From an uncultured Cellvibrionales bacterium (GTDB lineage: Bacteria > Pseudomonadota > Gammaproteobacteria > Pseudomonadales > Dasaniaceae), in the NCBI GenBank assembly GCA_913019905.1, contig CAJVZD010000005.1, positions 1 through 64,000 on the forward strand: a stretch of DNA of 64,000 nt, written 5' to 3'. Numbering within the stretch: the first letter of the stretch is position 1; every line of letters begins with the position of its first letter. The notes below the pieces were generated by a model. That model saw only the letters and a list, made by a program, of their open reading frames with translations. It did no database searches and had not been told where the DNA came from. Both the position numbers and the translations under genes were made by a program. Shown piece after piece: positions 15,269 to 23,791 of this stretch.

Positions 15269-15775
15269 ATGAGTGACTATGCACCGGAATATACAAGACG
15301 AGAACGAATTATTTTTCTCGTAAAACACATGTTATGGTTCGTGCCATTGCTCATTGCTACTGAATTTTGGTTTTTTGATCGTTTGGAGGAATTTTCGAAT
15401 CAGGCACATTGTTATCGCTACGGGAATATCACCGGGTTTCATTTGCTGATGTATGGGATGTTCGTCGGAATACCGCTATCTAGCGCAGTCCTCATTGCAG
15501 CCTTGGAAGGCCGGCGTTCTCTCGAAGTCCTTAGGCTTGGTCAGAATCCTTTGCCGGGAGAAAAAGTTTTTCAAAGAACAAAATATCAATTTGGATTTAA
15601 AGCAAAAGTTAAACCCATTGCACTGTTTTGCTTTATCGGTTTCTTTCTTCTTTTTTCGGTTTGGGGGGCGGTACAAGCGTATGTAATTACGCAAGAGGAA
15701 ATACCCTGTAACGACCCATTGGCAGTTGATTCTGGTTTTTCCCCGGTGGTACCGCAGCCACCATCAGAATCATAG
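15269..15775 (+). CDS. Two-helix membrane protein, unknown
   Basis: From ATG 15269 this is a 168-residue protein with an amphipathic N-terminus (YAPEYTRRERI). It has hydrophobic segments at about residues 20-38, 60-85 and 120-143 and a short periplasmic Pro-rich tail. A frame extension to TTG 15197 is possible but adds non-membrane residues without a better ribosome site. No family is recognised. Confidence 0.65.
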   Translation: MSDYAPEYTRRERIIFLVKHMLWFVPLLIATEFWFFDRLEEFSNQAHCYRYGNITGFHLLMYGMFVGIPLSSAVLIAALEGRRSLEVLRLGQNPLPGEKVFQRTKYQFGFKAKVKPIALFCFIGFFLLFSVWGAVQAYVITQEEIPCNDPLAVDSGFSPVVPQPPSES

Positions 15776-15913
15776 GGGGTTGTCTCTTAATAATGCATTT
15801 AGTTAGCTGTCAGGAAATAGATGCTGCTGATATAGTCATGAACAGTTGATAATAAAATCATGGGTAGGTGATCTGGTATTACGTACGGTGTTTTTTGGAA
15901 ACCACTCCGCGTG

Positions 15914-15955
15914 GCTTAGGTGTTTCATCGGTTAAATCCCTAAGCATTTTCTTTC
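15914..15955 (+). terminator. Possible intrinsic terminator
   Basis: GCTTAGG (15914-15920) pairs with CCTAAGC (15939-15945), followed by ATTTTCTTTC. The loop is long (18 bases), so the call is tentative. It lies 140 bases after the membrane-protein gene and before the YdjM-like gene. Confidence 0.35.
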
Positions 15956-16077
15956 TCCCGATATCTGAATGTTCAATTGTTTGGAATAAACAACTTTGAG
16001 CCGGGCGCCGGTGGCGCTTATACTCTATCTTAATGGTGAAGTTTCGTGCTTCTCATAATGAGTGATGGCAGGCTGCT

Positions 16078-16626
16078 ATGGCTTCGATAATTACCCACGT
16101 CGCAATTCCGCTGACATTAACTTTGCTGGCTGGGCGCGAGCGCGTGTCGGGTCAGCTCATGATCTGGGCGATGCTCGGGTCAGTTCTTCCGGATATTGAT
16201 GTATTGGCGTTTACTCTCGGAATACCTTATGACTCTCAATTTGGGCATCGGGGTTTTACCCACTCGATACCCTTTGCTCTGATCATCGCCTTGATTGGAT
16301 TGCTGTTTCATGGTTATTTTAGGGGCAGAAAAATCATCGTGTTTTCGGTCCTGTTTTTGTCTGTCCTATCCCACGGTTTACTGGATGCTCTGACTAATGG
16401 CGGTTATGGTGTTGCTTTTTATTGGCCCTTTAGCAACGAGCGCTTGTTCTTTCCATTGACTCCGATAGAAGTGTCCCCAATTGGGGTAAAAAGGTTTCTG
16501 TCAGAGCGAGGCTTGATCGTTCTTTGGTCGGAAGTTAACGTGGTTTGGTTACCTTGTATTTTTACCGTGATCACTGCATTATTGTTCAAAATCTCGTTGC
16601 GCAGGTATAGTAAAACTGGTACCTAA
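16078..16626 (+). CDS. YdjM-like membrane-bound predicted metal-dependent hydrolase (DUF457)
   Basis: This 182-residue polytopic protein has the family's spaced metal-ligand motifs: ITHVA at the N-terminus, SVLPDIDVLAF (about residues 35-45), FGHRGFTHSIPFA (about 55-67) and SHGLLDALTNGG (about 99-110). Members are predicted membrane-embedded hydrolases; in E. coli the relative ydjM is LexA-regulated, but I see no LexA box here. GGCAGG lies before ATG 16078. Confidence 0.87.
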   Translation: MASIITHVAIPLTLTLLAGRERVSGQLMIWAMLGSVLPDIDVLAFTLGIPYDSQFGHRGFTHSIPFALIIALIGLLFHGYFRGRKIIVFSVLFLSVLSHGLLDALTNGGYGVAFYWPFSNERLFFPLTPIEVSPIGVKRFLSERGLIVLWSEVNVVWLPCIFTVITALLFKISLRRYSKTGT

Positions 16627-16919
16627 GGTCCCTTATATCTATTGGCTGTAACTTCTCTGTATTGGTCACGGTCTGTGGATTTCCATTGCACTTATCGTTA
16701 GAAGGTTGTCGTTATTGAGATCTTGCTTTAACTATTTCCTGTTATTCAATGGTCTAACGGATGTCTCAAATTTTATGTCGATTGCTGTTCCACTGACAGC
16801 GACCTCTGTCGGGCTAGAGGCGAATTATGCAACCAATGGAGTTACCATTGTTAACACTAATACGGGCGATATGCTGCGAGAATCAACGATATAAAAGAGC
16901 TGAATAAGGTAAAGTTACT

Positions 16920-17522
16920 ATGAGCCATGATTTTTTCAAACACAAAGCAGGCAGCTACGAACAAGAGAATCATCGAGTTGCGAACGTTGAGAATATTGCC
17001 CGCTCGGTACTTAATTCGATTGAATTTAATGCCTCGATGAGAATAATGGATTTTGGATCGGGCACTGGTTTATTGCTCGAGAAAATAGCGCCGTCAGTTC
17101 ATACGATGTCGGCTGTGGATATTTCGAGATCGATGAACGAACAGCTCGAAAGGAAACGATCTGATTTATCCTGTGAACTCGAAATCATTGAACTGGATTT
17201 ATCGCAATCCATCTTGGGTCGGAAATTTGACGGAATTATTTCTTCCATGACGATCCATCATATCGAGGACATCGAGTCGATATTCGGCAAGTTTTACTCG
17301 ATGCTCAATGAAGGTGGCTTTATCGCTATTGCTGATTTAGATGTCGAGGATGGTAGTTTTCATACAGAAGATACCGGTGTTTTTCATTTTGGTTTTGACC
17401 GTGCGGAAATGAAAAAAATAGCCGAGAGAGCCGGTTTTAAACAAGTGTCCATAACCACTGCAAGTACGGTACACAAATCGCAGGGCGATTATTCTGTTTT
17501 CCTGCTTACCGCACAAAAATAA
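16920..17522 (+). CDS. Class I SAM-dependent methyltransferase
   Basis: This 200-residue Rossmann-fold enzyme has motif I MDFGSGTGLLLEKIAP at about residues 43-58, an acidic residue in VDIS (about 75) and FDGIISSMTIHHIED in the motif IV region. It matches the small-molecule methyltransferase 11/12 type; the substrate is unknown. AAGGT precedes the ATG. Confidence 0.87.
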   Translation: MSHDFFKHKAGSYEQENHRVANVENIARSVLNSIEFNASMRIMDFGSGTGLLLEKIAPSVHTMSAVDISRSMNEQLERKRSDLSCELEIIELDLSQSILGRKFDGIISSMTIHHIEDIESIFGKFYSMLNEGGFIAIADLDVEDGSFHTEDTGVFHFGFDRAEMKKIAERAGFKQVSITTASTVHKSQGDYSVFLLTAQK

Positions 17523-17627
17523 AGGTTGTCGGATAAGTATTCATATCAAACTGTAATGCATTCGACGATTATCCCTCGATTTTTGATTAATCATTGATCG
17601 GACTGCTGTTAGCTCAACTAGGTGCCC

Positions 17628-18950
17628 ATGACCGATCCGACACATTCTGTTCACAGACCGAGGGACAAAAGCTTAGGGCTTGTCGAATTAATTGCCATTG
17701 CACTCGGGGGTATGGTCGGCGGCGGTATCTTTACGATATTGGGCATTTCTGTTTCGATGATCGGTGTATTTACACCGGTCGCCCTCATATTAGGTGGGCT
17801 GATCGCTTCCCTGGCGGCTTACTCCTACATTAAGTTAGGTGTCTATTACAAAGATGAAGGTGCGAGTTATTCGTTTTATAAGAGAACGTTTCCCGAGTCG
17901 CCCTTTGCGGCATCTCTGGTTGGATGGTGGGTGATATTTGGTTATATCAGTACGATCGCGCTGTACGCCTATACCTTTGCCTCTTATGCGATTAGTAGTT
18001 TTTCTTTTGCGGATAACGAGTGGGCTAGAAAATCGGTGGCCGGGGCAGTAATTTTGCTTTTTACGCTTGTTAATGTGTGGAGCGTCAAAGGTATGGGGAA
18101 AATTGAAGATATCATGGTTTATACCAAGCTGATTATTCTCCTTGTGATTTCTTTTGTTCTCATGAACAACAGTCAAACGACACTGCCGGTTTTACTGGAG
18201 AACGAAAAGTCCTTTAATTTTTTGTCCGTTTTGGTTGTTGCCTCTCTTACGTTTGTTGCCTATGAAGGTTTTCAGCTGGTAATTAATGCGGTCGATGAAA
18301 TGGAATCTCCCGAAAAAAATATACCCATGGCAATTTACTTAGCGATTCTCCTGGTAACAGCGATCTATGTTGCGATTTCCTTAGGTGCAATCCTGACGAT
18401 TCCTTTTGCGGAAATTACTGAAAACAAAGAATATGCTTTGGCTGCAGGAGCAGATAACATTTTGGGACATTGGGGTACTGATCTTGTTATTGCCGGGGCC
18501 TTACTGGCAACGAGCAGTGCAATTAGTGGCACATTGTTTGGCGCATCGCGGCAAATGGCGGTTATTGCGAAAGATGGGTTTTTCCCCGCTATTCTTGCAA
18601 AACGGTTTAACCGTATTCCTGTTTTTTCGATTGTCTGCATGTCGCTTCTGGCTTTTTCTTTAGTGTTAGTGGGCAGTCTGCAGGTTATTCTTGAGTTTGG
18701 TAGCGTCACCTTTCTATTGGTTTCCCTGTTAATGGCCTACGCCAATTTTACTATCCGAGCTCGTACAAATTCCTCTACTATTCTGACAGTTTTTGCGATT
18801 GCTGGGTTACTGTCTGGAACCTTGCTGATTTTGTATTACGAATTCAGCTTTCAAATCCAACAACTATTCTTCATTGGAGGCATATACTTTGTGCTAACGA
18901 CGGGTTCCTGGCTTTATTCGCGGGGCAAGACTTTTCACACTACCAGTTAG
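17628..18950 (+). CDS. APC-superfamily amino acid permease
   Basis: This protein of about 440 residues has around 12 membrane helices. The first helix carries the family's GGMVGGGIFTILG (about residues 27-39), the unwound Gly-rich substrate site of LeuT-fold transporters. The conserved FVAYEGFQLV of helix 6 is at about 212-221, and FGASRQM follows helix 8. It resembles the amino-acid:proton symporters of the cationic-amino-acid/AdiC-YbaT range; the substrate is not assignable. Either GTG 17622 or ATG 17628 may start it. Confidence 0.88.
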   Translation: MTDPTHSVHRPRDKSLGLVELIAIALGGMVGGGIFTILGISVSMIGVFTPVALILGGLIASLAAYSYIKLGVYYKDEGASYSFYKRTFPESPFAASLVGWWVIFGYISTIALYAYTFASYAISSFSFADNEWARKSVAGAVILLFTLVNVWSVKGMGKIEDIMVYTKLIILLVISFVLMNNSQTTLPVLLENEKSFNFLSVLVVASLTFVAYEGFQLVINAVDEMESPEKNIPMAIYLAILLVTAIYVAISLGAILTIPFAEITENKEYALAAGADNILGHWGTDLVIAGALLATSSAISGTLFGASRQMAVIAKDGFFPAILAKRFNRIPVFSIVCMSLLAFSLVLVGSLQVILEFGSVTFLLVSLLMAYANFTIRARTNSSTILTVFAIAGLLSGTLLILYYEFSFQIQQLFFIGGIYFVLTTGSWLYSRGKTFHTTS

Positions 18951-19028
18951 ATCCCGGACAATAGACACAATCAAAGGGAAGTAGTCCTTAACTCGCTATT
19001 CACAACTAAAGGTAATCACAGGATTTTA

Positions 19029-19394
19029 ATGAAAATTGAAGCGATAAATTTTAAAGACAAATTTGAGAAGTTTAGCGAGCAATGGTCTCCCAGGGTCATT
19101 GCGGAGATGAACGACTATCAATTCAAGCTGGTAAAAGTAGAGAGTGAATTTGTATGGCACGATCATCCAGACACTGACGAAGCTTTCATCGTGATTGAGG
19201 GAGTTTTAATCATCGAGTTTCGAGACGGATCCGTTACACTCGAATCGGGAGAAATGTTTGTTATTCCAAAAGGGATCGAACACAAACCATCGGCAGAGCA
19301 AGAATGCAAGATACTGATCATCGAGCCAAAAGGTGTGATCAACACTGGCGACGTAAATAGCGGACTAACCGCCCAGAACGATGTGTGGATATAA
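19029..19394 (+). CDS. Cupin-domain protein
   Basis: This 121-residue single-cupin protein has motif 1 as W-H44-D-H46-P-x4-E51-AF and motif 2 around [12 protein letters not shown]85. These give the classic three-His one-Glu metal site. It matches a widespread group of small cupins; the reaction is unknown. It follows the permease by about 80 bases and could be co-transcribed with it. Confidence 0.87.
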   Translation: MKIEAINFKDKFEKFSEQWSPRVIAEMNDYQFKLVKVESEFVWHDHPDTDEAFIVIEGVLIIEFRDGSVTLESGEMFVIPKGIEHKPSAEQECKILIIEPKGVINTGDVNSGLTAQNDVWI

Positions 19395-19460
19395 TTGACT
19401 TAATACATCTCGGGCGAAAAAAACAGGAACGTTGAATCTAGTTTAAATTACGTTGATGAG

Positions 19461-19940
19461 GTGACAGTGGTTACAGTAAGACGATTCAAACCGGGTGATG
19501 AATGGGTGTTACACGACATTTTTTTCCAAACTATTCACCACGTAAATATCATGGATTATACACAAAATCAGATTGATGCCTGGGCGCCTGAGGTATTTGA
19601 CGAAGATGGTTGGACGGAACGCGTTAGATCGATAAATCCCTACGTAGCGATGTTGAATGAGAAAATAGTCGGTTACGCCGATATTCAAAAGGACGGCTAT
19701 ATCGACCATTTCTTTTGTCATTGGCGATATCAGGGTACAGGTATCGGTGGCACATTGATGCGAACACTAATCGAAGACGGAAGAAAACGATCCGTCTCAA
19801 GATGTTACGCAAATGTTAGTATTTCTGCGAAGCCATTCTTTGAATATTTTGGGTTTGAGGTCGTTCGTGGTCAAGAGGTTAAAGTTCGCGATCAAAAGCT
19901 CAAAAATTTTTTAATGGAAAAATCATTGGTCAATAATTAG
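19461..19940 (+). CDS. GNAT N-acetyltransferase (YafP-like)
   Basis: This protein of about 159 residues has IDHFFCHWRYQGTGIGGTLM (about residues 73-92), the acetyl-CoA pyrophosphate loop, and a C-terminal FFEYFGFEVV strand-turn typical of YafP-type acetyltransferases. It starts at GTG 19461, or GTG 19467 with GAGGTG immediately before. The substrate is unknown. Confidence 0.85.
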   Translation: MTVVTVRRFKPGDEWVLHDIFFQTIHHVNIMDYTQNQIDAWAPEVFDEDGWTERVRSINPYVAMLNEKIVGYADIQKDGYIDHFFCHWRYQGTGIGGTLMRTLIEDGRKRSVSRCYANVSISAKPFFEYFGFEVVRGQEVKVRDQKLKNFLMEKSLVNN

Positions 19941-20145
19941 GCAGCCAATTCAATGTATCAATCTTTATTTGTGCCTGATTTAGGGTAAGTTCTGTTCAGA
20001 GTCAACGCGGCCCATTTTCCATTGACGGATGGAAAGAAGAACTTGCTGAAAACCCTAGTGACTGTGCCAACGGCGAGACGCCGAAATGTTATTTGATGGT
20101 CATCTTCCTGGCGTGAGCCTGGAGCAGTGAGGTTAAGTCGAAACC

Positions 20146-20727
20146 ATGTCCGAGAAAATAAAGAATGTAGAAAAGACACTATTGTCTGATAATTGGTATA
20201 CGTTACATAAGTATTCTTTTGATTACCTGAATTCGCAGGATGAATGGGAACGACAAGAAAGGGAGGCTTATGATAGAGGAGACGGTGCTACGGTTTTTCT
20301 ATACAACTCTGACAAAGGTACGATAGTACTCACTCGCCAATTTCGATTGCCGACTTATGTCAACGGCAATAAGGGTGGGCTTTTAATCGAGTCTTGCGCC
20401 GGTTTGCTCGATGGAAGTAATCCGGAAGATTGTATAAGAAAAGAAGCAGAGGAAGAAACGGGTTATAAGGTAGACAAAGTGGAGAAAATTTTTGAAGCTT
20501 ACATGTCGCCCGGAGCAGTGACTGAAATCGTCCATTTTTTTGTCGCTGAATACCGGGAACATATGAAGGTATCGGAGGGCGGCGGTCTGGCACAGGAACA
20601 GGAAAATATAGAAGTGCTCGAATTGAAGTTTGACGATGCCTGCGCGATGATGAAATCGGGTGAAATTAAAGACGGAAAGACTATCATGTTGTTGCAATAT
20701 GCTCGTTTGAATGGGCTTTTTTCGTAG
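20146..20727 (+). CDS. nudK: GDP-mannose pyrophosphatase NudK
   Basis: This 193-residue NUDIX hydrolase is closely similar to E. coli NudK over its whole length: [42 protein letters not shown], then the NUDIX box from [19 protein letters not shown] to TGY at about residues 86-108, and [19 protein letters not shown]. It cleaves GDP-mannose, and possibly other nucleotide sugars, to GMP and sugar phosphate. Length and motifs are complete. It is monocistronic in the plus-strand run. Confidence 0.92.
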   Translation: MSEKIKNVEKTLLSDNWYTLHKYSFDYLNSQDEWERQEREAYDRGDGATVFLYNSDKGTIVLTRQFRLPTYVNGNKGGLLIESCAGLLDGSNPEDCIRKEAEEETGYKVDKVEKIFEAYMSPGAVTEIVHFFVAEYREHMKVSEGGGLAQEQENIEVLELKFDDACAMMKSGEIKDGKTIMLLQYARLNGLFS

Positions 20728-20900
20728 CGTGCGGTCAGAGAAAACCGCTTGCAAAATCTCTATTTGTCTGAGGGCTACTTAACATTCTTACAGGAATGTC
20801 GCTCTGTGAATTTGTGCTGGTTAGCCGATAAAGTTGAAATGGGTTTCGGCTGTGTTTTATCTATAACTATAATGTGTGATAGAAATCGATGGAGGTTTAA

Positions 20901-21203
20901 ATGGTATTGGAAGTGGCAATCCTCGATGTAAAAGAAAATCGGGAAAAGGCTTTTGAAATAGCCTTTCGCGAAGCGCAGACAATTATCAAGGGTATGCCTG
21001 GTTACCTAACCCACCAGCTCCAGAAGTGTATTGAGAAGCCAGGTCGGTACATTCTACTCGTGAACTGGGAGACACTCGAGAACCATACGGTTGGTTTCCG
21101 GGAATCGAAGCAATATAAAGAGTGGAAATCATTGTTGCATCATTTTTACGATCCGTTTCCGACGGTAGAACATTATGAAATGGTGAACCTTGATTTCAAC
21201 TAA
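20901..21203 (+). CDS. Antibiotic biosynthesis monooxygenase (ABM)-domain protein
   Basis: This 100-residue dimeric ferredoxin-like fold has the pattern MVLEVAILDV, then FREAQTIIKGMPGYLTHQL, then YILLVNWETLENHTVGFRES and WKSLLHHFYDPFPTVEHYE. This is the ABM family; many members are quinol or heme monooxygenases, but most small ones are untested. A strong GGAGG lies six bases before ATG 20901. Confidence 0.88.
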   Translation: MVLEVAILDVKENREKAFEIAFREAQTIIKGMPGYLTHQLQKCIEKPGRYILLVNWETLENHTVGFRESKQYKEWKSLLHHFYDPFPTVEHYEMVNLDFN

Positions 21204-21323
21204 TATGTCGTTCTGCGAGACGCTTGTTTCAGATGAGGATCGAGTCAATCCTCATAATGATTGCGACGGAATTCAATAGTAGAGTCACAATCCTGGCTTT
21301 GGTCTTGAGAGGAAAGAACCACG

Positions 21324-22019
21324 ATGAAAACAATTGGTATGCTCGGTGGAATGAGTTGGGAGTCGACTCTTAGCTATTACAAAGCATTAAACATCGGTGT
21401 GAAAAAGTCGCTGGGAGGGCTTCATTCTGCAAAAATTTGTATGGTTAGCGTGGACTTCGACGAAATTGAGAAGCTTCAACATCAGGGAGATTGGAGCGCA
21501 ACGGCTAGGATACTATCTGACGCGGCGGTGGCTGTGGAAACAGGTGGTGCTGATTTTTTACTAATTTGTACCAACACTATGCATAAAGTAGCGGACGAAA
21601 TCGGCGCTCGACTCACAATACCGATTCTTCATATTGCCGATGCCACGGCTGAAAAATTGAAGGAAGATAAGATTGATCGAGTTGGCTTGTTAGGTACTCA
21701 ATTTACGATGGAGCAGGATTTCTTTAAAGCCCGATTGTCAGACAAATATAACATAGAGGTTGTTACGCCAAACGAAGAGCAGCGTAAAATTGTTCATCAC
21801 GTTATTTATTCAGAATTATGCCAGGGTGAAATAGTGGATTCCTCCAGGGAAGCTTACCTCGAAATTATTGGTGAACTACGTAATAAGGGTGTACAGGCGG
21901 TCATTTTGGGTTGCACGGAAATTGCTCTATTGGTTCAGCAGAGTCACACGCCTGTTCCGTTATATGACACGACCGAAATACATGCAGCAGCGGCGGTGAA
22001 ACGTGCTCTGTCCTTTTAG
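21324..22019 (+). CDS. Aspartate/glutamate racemase family protein
   Basis: This 231-residue protein has two catalytic-type cysteines in the expected places, C82 in CTNTMH and C197 in LGCTEI. It also has the N-terminal GMLGGMSWEST typical of the aspartate-racemase/YgeA group. It probably racemises an amino acid such as aspartate or homoserine without a cofactor. It is complete in length, with GAGAGGAAAG before ATG 21324. Confidence 0.9.
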   Translation: MKTIGMLGGMSWESTLSYYKALNIGVKKSLGGLHSAKICMVSVDFDEIEKLQHQGDWSATARILSDAAVAVETGGADFLLICTNTMHKVADEIGARLTIPILHIADATAEKLKEDKIDRVGLLGTQFTMEQDFFKARLSDKYNIEVVTPNEEQRKIVHHVIYSELCQGEIVDSSREAYLEIIGELRNKGVQAVILGCTEIALLVQQSHTPVPLYDTTEIHAAAAVKRALSF

Positions 22020-22058
22020 CGGTTACAAAGGTTTACAAGATTGCCTTGTAATATTGCT

Positions 22059-22340
22059 TTACAAGACAAGTAGAAAATAACAGAGTCCGTTTGCTACGGT
22101 CGATCGAATAGAGATCAAGCCTCGAAGGAAAGAGCGATCGGCATCTTCATTGGGAGGATTTAGCAAAAATGTTGGCCGAAATATTGGCGCCTGTGGAGAA
22201 GTAAGCTTGGTCTCAGGATCGTATATTCTGTCTTGCCGTAGGACATTGGAGGTTGCGGGAGTCACTGAAAATATGAATTTCTCCTGAATCAGCTCCATGT
22301 AATCATCTTCGCCAAGCCATGTTTCAAAGTGTACTTTCAC
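22059..22340 (-). CDS. Doubtful 93-codon frame
   Basis: A GTG-started minus-strand frame fills the spacer between the racemase and the next VOC gene. Its first 60 residues (HFETWLGEDDYMELIQEKF, then APIFRPTFLLNPPNEDAD) have credible composition, but the end is hydrophobic and arbitrary and no ribosome site stands out. It may be a small gene, a remnant, or chance. Confidence 0.28.
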   Translation of the reverse strand: MKVHFETWLGEDDYMELIQEKFIFSVTPATSNVLRQDRIYDPETKLTSPQAPIFRPTFLLNPPNEDADRSFLRGLISIRSTVANGLCYFLLVL

Positions 22341-22361
22341 AATAGATTAGAGACTGTTCAT

Positions 22362-22769
22362 ATGAAAGAAATTACTAGGATTAACCATGTTGGGCTGAGG
22401 GTGACAAGTCTTGACCTGTCCCGAGAGTTTTATGCGAAACTCGGCTTTGAATTTATTGTGGGGCCGATTGGTCCAGAGCCTGTTGCTGTTATGGAACATC
22501 CATCGGGAGTGAATATTAATTTCATTCTTAATGCTTCAGATACGATTACCAAAAACGTGTTGATGGATGTTCCTGACAAGCATACCGGTTTTACCCATGT
22601 CGCTCTAGAGGTAGGCGATCTTACAGCCGCCCAGAGTTTTCTTGAGTCACAAAATTTCATAATCACTGAAGGGCCTATTGTTACGCCAGAAGGTGCTTCG
22701 TTCATATTTATTCGTGACCCCGATGACAATGTGATCGAGTTCCACCAGCCTGCGCCGGTAGCGGGATGA
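22362..22769 (+). CDS. VOC family protein
   Basis: This 135-residue glyoxalase-fold protein has INHVGLRVTSLDLSREFYAKLGF at the N-terminus, HTGFTHVALEVGDL in the second half, and the terminal FIRDPDDNVIEFHQP with a metal-ligand-type Glu. Conserved His at positions 7 and about 72 plus Glu near 128 suggest that a metal site is kept. An upstream extension to 22329 has no family support, so the start is ATG 22362. Confidence 0.87.
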   Translation: MKEITRINHVGLRVTSLDLSREFYAKLGFEFIVGPIGPEPVAVMEHPSGVNINFILNASDTITKNVLMDVPDKHTGFTHVALEVGDLTAAQSFLESQNFIITEGPIVTPEGASFIFIRDPDDNVIEFHQPAPVAG

Positions 22770-22862
22770 CCCTAAAGCGGTTTGCCAAGGGCGGTTTTCT
22801 CGCTTACGGAAAATCCCAAGAATGGGCCGATTAGATAAGATAAAACGGGAAAAGAGAAGAGA

Positions 22863-23267
22863 ATGATTTCTACAGAACCCTCTGAACTGCAAATGAAAGA
22901 AATGCGATTGTTAGACCAGAATACTCCATTTGATATGGTGAATTTGCTGAAGTATCGAGACAAGGCTCTGTATGAATCGACAGCGGATAATGCCTGCGGA
23001 AGAACTGGAAGAGAAGCCTATAATGAGTACGCCAAGGTAGTGTTGCCAAAAATCATTGGCCTAGGCGGCAGCTTGGTATATCGAGGGCAATGTAACCAGT
23101 ATTTTGTCGGCGATGAAACACAAGATTACGATGAGCTGATTATTGTCCGTTACCCATCGCGCGCCGCCTATTTGACGATGTTTTCCTCGGCGGAGTATCA
23201 AGATGCTATTAGACACCGTAAAGCAGGGCTGTATTTTCGAGTATTGCATGGTTGCGAAATGATTTAG
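22863..23267 (+). CDS. DUF1330 domain-containing protein
   Basis: This 134-residue ferredoxin-like fold protein has FDMVNLLKYRDKA near the N-terminus, AYNEYAKVVLPKIIGLGG in the middle and DELIIVRYPSRAAYLTMFSSAEYQDA near the end. These form the DUF1330 pattern (related to ABM and EthD-like domains). The function is unknown. GAGAAGAG precedes the ATG. Confidence 0.87.
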   Translation: MISTEPSELQMKEMRLLDQNTPFDMVNLLKYRDKALYESTADNACGRTGREAYNEYAKVVLPKIIGLGGSLVYRGQCNQYFVGDETQDYDELIIVRYPSRAAYLTMFSSAEYQDAIRHRKAGLYFRVLHGCEMI

Positions 23268-23308
23268 TTGGGACCTGAAATGTTTTTTGGCAAGCGATTG
23301 GAGCCAGT

Positions 23309-23650
23309 ATGAAGCAAGTTATTATCGTGAACGATGCGCTTAAGCTACCTCGGGGTAAACTCGCTGCGCAGGTTGCTCACGCTTCACTGGCTAGCTTCCT
23401 TTCGGCCAGTTCTCAAAGTCAGCAAGAATGGCTAACAGTAGGAATGCCCAAAATAGTATTGTCTGCGGGCAGCGAAGAAGAACTGGTCGATTATTATCAA
23501 CGAGCAATGACTGATGGGTTGCCCGTACAGGTCATCAAAGATGCCGGGAAAACGGTGGTAGAATCCGGAACAATTACCTGTGTAGGGATTGGGCCGGCTA
23601 AAAAAGAAGAAATTGACAAAATTACACATCACCTGAAACTGGTGAAATGA
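23309..23650 (+). CDS. pth2: Peptidyl-tRNA hydrolase of the archaeal/eukaryotic type (Pth2)
   Basis: This 113-residue protein matches Pth2 (PF01981) end to end: KLPRGKLAAQVAHAS (the K-x-x-x-G-K-x-A-x-Q-x-x-H-A catalytic loop), then PKIVLSAGSEEEL, and VESGTITCVGIGPAKKEEI with the T-x-x-[GA]-IGP end. It cleaves peptidyl-tRNA to recycle tRNA. Bacteria normally use the unrelated Pth1; Pth2 is typical of archaea and eukaryotes, with scattered bacterial copies. It is probably horizontally acquired or accessory. TTGGAG lies before ATG 23309. Confidence 0.92.
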   Translation: MKQVIIVNDALKLPRGKLAAQVAHASLASFLSASSQSQQEWLTVGMPKIVLSAGSEEELVDYYQRAMTDGLPVQVIKDAGKTVVESGTITCVGIGPAKKEEIDKITHHLKLVK

Positions 23651-23695
23651 TGTCTATGAAAATACTAACAAGGGCATGTCTATTATTTTTAGATT

Positions 23696-23747
23696 CTCTC
23701 AACGCTGCCACTCGGACGCCAACGACTGTTTGCGCCCGAGTTGAGAG
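23696..23747. terminator. Long hairpin between convergent genes
   Basis: CTCTCAA (23696-23702) plus CTCGG (23711-23715) pairs with CCGAG plus TTGAGAG (23736-23747), leaving an eight-base bulge. It lies between the ends of pth2 (plus) and the aminotransferase (minus), so a shared transcription stop is likely, although neither side has a clean T-run. Confidence 0.4.
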
Positions 23748-23791
23748 GTGTTGTAGCAGCGGGTGGCCCGTTTGTTTTGTACTGCAGCTTT

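Noticed and set aside
16706-16894. 62-codon plus-strand frame before the methyltransferase
   Set aside because: There is no ribosome site, composition changes abruptly along it, and no homologue is recognised.
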